The notes beneath the pieces are model-generated. The model searched no databases and was not told where the DNA came from. It saw nothing but the letters and a program-made list of their open reading frames with translations. From positions 1 through 6,173 of the forward strand of contig JAILZC010000062.1 in NCBI GenBank assembly GCA_023512665.1: DNA of 6,173 nt, written 5' to 3'. This document shows, piece by piece, positions 3,655 through 6,173 of this stretch (position 1 is its first letter; the number at the start of each line of letters is the position of its first letter). Both the position numbers and the translations under genes were made by a program. Source of the stretch: Candidatus Bipolaricaulota bacterium. GTDB taxonomy: Bacteria; Bipolaricaulota; Bipolaricaulia; RBG-16-55-9; DRXL01.

Positions 3655-6063
3655 TCACCGCCGCACGACGAGCTTGCGCACTTGGGCCGTGCGCTCCGTC
3701 CCGTCCCACAGCTCCACCACCGCGAGGTAGAGCCCGTTGGCCACGGGCTGAGCTTGAGAATCTTCCAAAGCCCAGCGCAGCGTGCCCGTTTCGGACTCAC
3801 CATGATAGATCAGCCGCCCTCGTAGATCGAAGACCCGCACGGCGACCCGCGTGCCCAGCGGCCCAGAGAACTCGATCGTTCTGTGCAGAGCACGCACGCG
3901 CAACGGGGTCAGCGTCTTCGTAGCCAGCGTGGGCAGGGGCACTTCAAAGCAGAACATCTCCGTGCGCACGCCGATGGCGAACTCCGCAATCCATCGAACA
4001 TCTGTGACGTCAATGTTCTCGGCGCTCCCCGGAGCGGGCTGACAGGGAGCACGCACATCAGCGGCCCAGCGCGCTAGTCCGTCTAAGTCGCGCAGCCCCA
4101 CGATGAACTCCGCCGCGAGCTTGGCGTCAATAATATCTACGTCGCCGTCGTTGTCCACGTCGCCCTTCTTGCGCGTGGGCACTGGGGGCTGCGCCGTGAC
4201 CTTGACCGTGTCAGACCCCGTTGCCCCGTCGGGATCAGTGACGACCAGCTCGATAATATACTCGCCCGCAACGTCGGGGGTGAACGTCGGCCGAGCCGTG
4301 TCCGCGTCCGTCAGCTCAGCGGCGCTCCCTTCAGGAGTCGAGACGAAGCGCCATTGGAACGTGATGGGGTCGTCATCGGGATCTCTCGATTGGCCGCCAT
4401 TGAGCGTCACGAGCGTCCCCACAGTCACCGTCTGATCGGGCCCGGCGTTAGCGATGGGCGGCTGATTGGGCGGCGCCGGCGGGCCAAAGCGACTCCCGAA
4501 AAAGATATGCGCTTCGCCGGAGTCGGGCTTCAGATTCTCTTCCCCGTCGGCGTTGAGCGCGCCCAAGATCACTTCCGCAAGGCCATCCCCGTCCAAATCC
4601 CCAGCGATTGCCGCGCTCCCCAGACGATCATCGGCTTCTGCTCCTACAAAGACTGCCGCTACCGGCGCGTCTCTCGCAGCCAGATCAATCGTTCTGGGCA
4701 GAGGGCTTTGCCCTAAGATCAGATACGCCTCGCCGGCGTTGCGGCGCTTGTTCTCCGGCCCGTCGGCGGAGTCCGCCCCAAGCACCATATCCCGGTAGGG
4801 ATCATCAAATGTTGCTCCGCCGATCTGCCCCGACGCCACCGCCCGACCCAGTCGATCCCCAGCTTCAGCCCCGTAGATGATCATATCGTACTGCCCGACG
4901 GCGAAGTCATAGACGCCTTGCAACAGCGCGCCGCCGCGCAGCACATAGACCTCACCGGAGCTAGGACGCTTGTTCTGTGGACCATTGGCTCCGGGAGCGC
5001 CAATGATGACATCGGCGAAGCCGTCGCCGTCCAGATCGCCCACGGCCACCGAAACCCCTAAAGTGTCCCCAGCATCGGCCCCGTAGATATGCACATCAGG
5101 GCGGTTCTTCGCTAGATCAATTCTTTCGGAGAGCGCCGTCGAGCCGAAGAAGATATAGACCTCCCCAGAATTATTGCGCCCGTTGTCGGGGCCGTCGGCT
5201 TGGGGCGCAGCGATGATGAGATCGTCGAAGCCGTCCCCGTTGACCTCGGCGCTCACCACGACGCTGCCGACTTGATCGGTCGCATTTCTTCCGAAGATCG
5301 TCATATCGGCGTTGCGCCGCGCAAGATCTATTGCCCTTGGGAAGCTAGTGCTGCCGAAGAAGACGTAGACTTGACCAGCGTTGGCCCGCTCCTTGCGCGG
5401 CCCGTCGGCGTCGGTCGCCCCAATGATTAAGTCAGCGATGCCGTCGCCGTTGAGGTCGCCCGTCGCTACCGAAGCCCCGAAGCGATCCCCAGGGGTCTCG
5501 CCGTGAATGGTGAGGTCTTGGTCGCCGTCGAAGATATCTATGAGTTTATTGGGGTTTGGACGCCCGTAGATCACATAGACCGCGCCGGCGTCGCGGCGGC
5601 GTTCGGGAAGTCCATCGGGGCCGTCCCCACCCGCCGCGCCAATAATTAAGTCGAGCTGCCCATCGCCGTTAATATCCCCGACGGCGACGGACGTGCCCAG
5701 CATATCCCCCGGGCGCGCCCCCGTCACGACCATATCCGCGTGGGATTTGGCCAAATCATAGATATTCTCCAACGACGAGCGCCCGAAGATCACGTAGACT
5801 TTGCCGGCGTCACGACGATCTCCTTCTTCGACATCAGCAGCAGGATCGCCCAAGATTAAGTCAGCGAAGCTGTCGCCGTTGACGTCGCCTATGGCGATCG
5901 AATTGAAGTCTGTCAGAAAATCCTTGGCATTCGCTCCGAAGATCGTGATGTCTTGATTTGCATCGGCGATATCGAGCACCACGGGACTCGCCCCACCCCC
6001 AACCCCAAGGAGCACCAGCACAACCAATATGGGCACCGCACGTCGGAGAGCAGCGGGCTTCAC
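3655..6063 (-). CDS. Exported FG-GAP (integrin-alpha-like) propeller protein with PKD, dockerin-like and C-terminal sorting-type domains
   Basis: This 802-residue surface or extracellular protein likely mediates binding or structure. The signal peptide (1-25) has basic residues KPAALRR, a hydrophobic core and GGGAS. Seven FG-GAP repeats fill about 30-525, each with G-D/A-D-x-x-G, a Ca loop D-x-N/D-G-D-G, then L-I-I-G-A and G-x-V-Y-V-F-F-G. Loops start at residues 60, 130, 203, 273, 343, about 412 and 489; the sixth lacks the Asp ligands. A PKD-type Ig domain follows (about 535-624, N-Q-P-P-x-A-N-A-G-P-D to ELVVTDPDG). The dockerin-like module (632-698) has an intact first loop, D-V-D-N-D-G-D-V-D at 635-643, and a second loop interrupted by a Pro/Cys-rich insert. 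An Ig-like tail (719-802: VRVFDLRGR, NGLYLAVVE) ends in K-L-V-V-R-R. GTG 6063 is chosen because AAGGAGGT lies five bases upstream. The frame stays open upstream to a possible TTG at 6144, but that would bury the signal peptide. Confidence 0.92.
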   Translation of the reverse strand: MKPAALRRAVPILVVLVLLGVGGGASPVVLDIADANQDITIFGANAKDFLTDFNSIAIGDVNGDSFADLILGDPAADVEEGDRRDAGKVYVIFGRSSLENIYDLAKSHADMVVTGARPGDMLGTSVAVGDINGDGQLDLIIGAAGGDGPDGLPERRRDAGAVYVIYGRPNPNKLIDIFDGDQDLTIHGETPGDRFGASVATGDLNGDGIADLIIGATDADGPRKERANAGQVYVFFGSTSFPRAIDLARRNADMTIFGRNATDQVGSVVVSAEVNGDGFDDLIIAAPQADGPDNGRNNSGEVYIFFGSTALSERIDLAKNRPDVHIYGADAGDTLGVSVAVGDLDGDGFADVIIGAPGANGPQNKRPSSGEVYVLRGGALLQGVYDFAVGQYDMIIYGAEAGDRLGRAVASGQIGGATFDDPYRDMVLGADSADGPENKRRNAGEAYLILGQSPLPRTIDLAARDAPVAAVFVGAEADDRLGSAAIAGDLDGDGLAEVILGALNADGEENLKPDSGEAHIFFGSRFGPPAPPNQPPIANAGPDQTVTVGTLVTLNGGQSRDPDDDPITFQWRFVSTPEGSAAELTDADTARPTFTPDVAGEYIIELVVTDPDGATGSDTVKVTAQPPVPTRKKGDVDNDGDVDIIDAKLAAEFIVGLRDLDGLARWAADVRAPCQPAPGSAENIDVTDVRWIAEFAIGVRTEMFCFEVPLPTLATKTLTPLRVRALHRTIEFSGPLGTRVAVRVFDLRGRLIYHGESETGTLRWALEDSQAQPVANGLYLAVVELWDGTERTAQVRKLVVRR
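4489..5976 (-). repeat. Coding tandem repeats: seven FG-GAP blades
   Basis: Residues about 30-525 of the FG-GAP protein are seven units with loop-to-loop spacings of 70, 73, 70, 70, about 69 and about 77. Seven blades match a closed integrin-alpha-type beta-propeller. A Q/E-x-D-G-P-x-x-x-R-x-x-(A/S)-G stretch between the loop and the last strand is repeated in most units. The DNA keeps this similarity in recurring gccgtcgccgt blocks on the plus strand. Confidence 0.88.
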
Positions 6064-6173
6064 GGTAAACCTCCTTCGCAGATCAGCATCGTCAAAGAGT
6101 TCATAGTGTCTTATGAGCCTGAAGAGTGCACGACGCACCAGCAACCCATAATCATTTGGGATCCATTAAACAT
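6064..6173. other. Upstream leader of the FG-GAP gene, no confident gene
   Basis: Apart from the Shine-Dalgarno site, I see no well-formed promoter pair. The frame of the FG-GAP gene stays open back to a TAA at 6166-6168. A 20-codon ATG frame also opens at the right edge (6173) and stops at a TAA near 6112. Neither has a ribosome-binding site or recognisable protein, so I treat the stretch as untranslated leader. Confidence 0.45.
6069..6076 (-). promoter_or_regulatory. Shine-Dalgarno site deciding the GTG 6063 start
   Basis: The minus strand reads AAGGAGGT and then TTACC before GTG 6063. The core and distance closely match those of the partial gene at 1-108 (AAAGGAGGT, six bases). This is strong support for starting at the GTG rather than at the TTG 27 codons upstream. 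Confidence 0.85.

Noticed and set aside
3573..3803. A 76-codon minus-strand open frame between the two large genes
   Set aside because: Most of it overlaps the 3' end of the FG-GAP gene in another frame; it has no Shine-Dalgarno site or signal and a W/C/R-rich composition typical of an off-frame reading.
3252..3923. A 223-codon open frame on the plus strand
   Set aside because: It spans the ends of both large minus-strand genes and the gap between them, and its composition is low-complexity R, S, P and A.
4489..5976. Repeated DNA blocks in the FG-GAP region as a separate mobile or minisatellite repeat
   Set aside because: The repeats keep the reading frame at about 210-base periods and are fully explained by the propeller blades.

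Overview
This window looks like bacterial chromosome, estimated by eye at about 60% G+C. It holds three complete genes and one partial gene, all on the minus strand and all encoding exported proteins. They are read right to left: an 802-residue FG-GAP propeller protein (3655-6063), a 702-residue protein with a duplicated module plus cohesin-like and dockerin domains (1397-3505), a 328-residue PKD/propeller lipoprotein (316-1302), and the first 36 codons of a further exported protein (1-108). The Shine-Dalgarno sites are strong and purine-rich, and three of the four chosen starts are GTG. Dockerin-type modules, PKD domains and C-terminal Ig-like domains of the FlgD/type IX-sorting kind are typical of diderm, often uncultured, environmental lineages. 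I cannot assign a phylum from this window, and no metabolic, RNA, phage or transposase gene is present to help.

Layout from right to left. 6064-6173 is leader sequence with a near-perfect Shine-Dalgarno site for the first gene. That gene (3655-6063) encodes a signal peptide, seven FG-GAP repeats of about 70 residues (an integrin-alpha-like propeller), a PKD-type Ig domain, a dockerin-like module and a C-terminal Ig-like domain. A 149-base gap (3506-3654) has no convincing terminator. The next gene (1397-3505) encodes a signal peptide, two copies of a module of about 150 residues that I do not recognise, a cohesin-like domain, a dockerin-like module and the same kind of C-terminal domain. It is followed by the one clear intrinsic terminator here (1323-1386). 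The lipoprotein gene (316-1302) follows, with a perfect -10 hexamer lying in the terminator's U-tract. Its 3' end runs into a long imperfect hairpin of repeated cacggaa/ggcac units (221-307), then a candidate promoter and the truncated exported-protein gene.

How the genes may work together is inference. All four products leave the cytoplasm. The two large ones share their C-terminal half (dockerin-like, then Ig-like sorting-type domain), including an unusual D-x-T-D-V-R-W-I-A signature in the second dockerin half. The middle protein also carries a cohesin-like domain. This suggests co-displayed surface or extracellular structural proteins, possibly assembled through cohesin-dockerin contacts and anchored near the envelope. 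No catalytic domain is visible in any of them.
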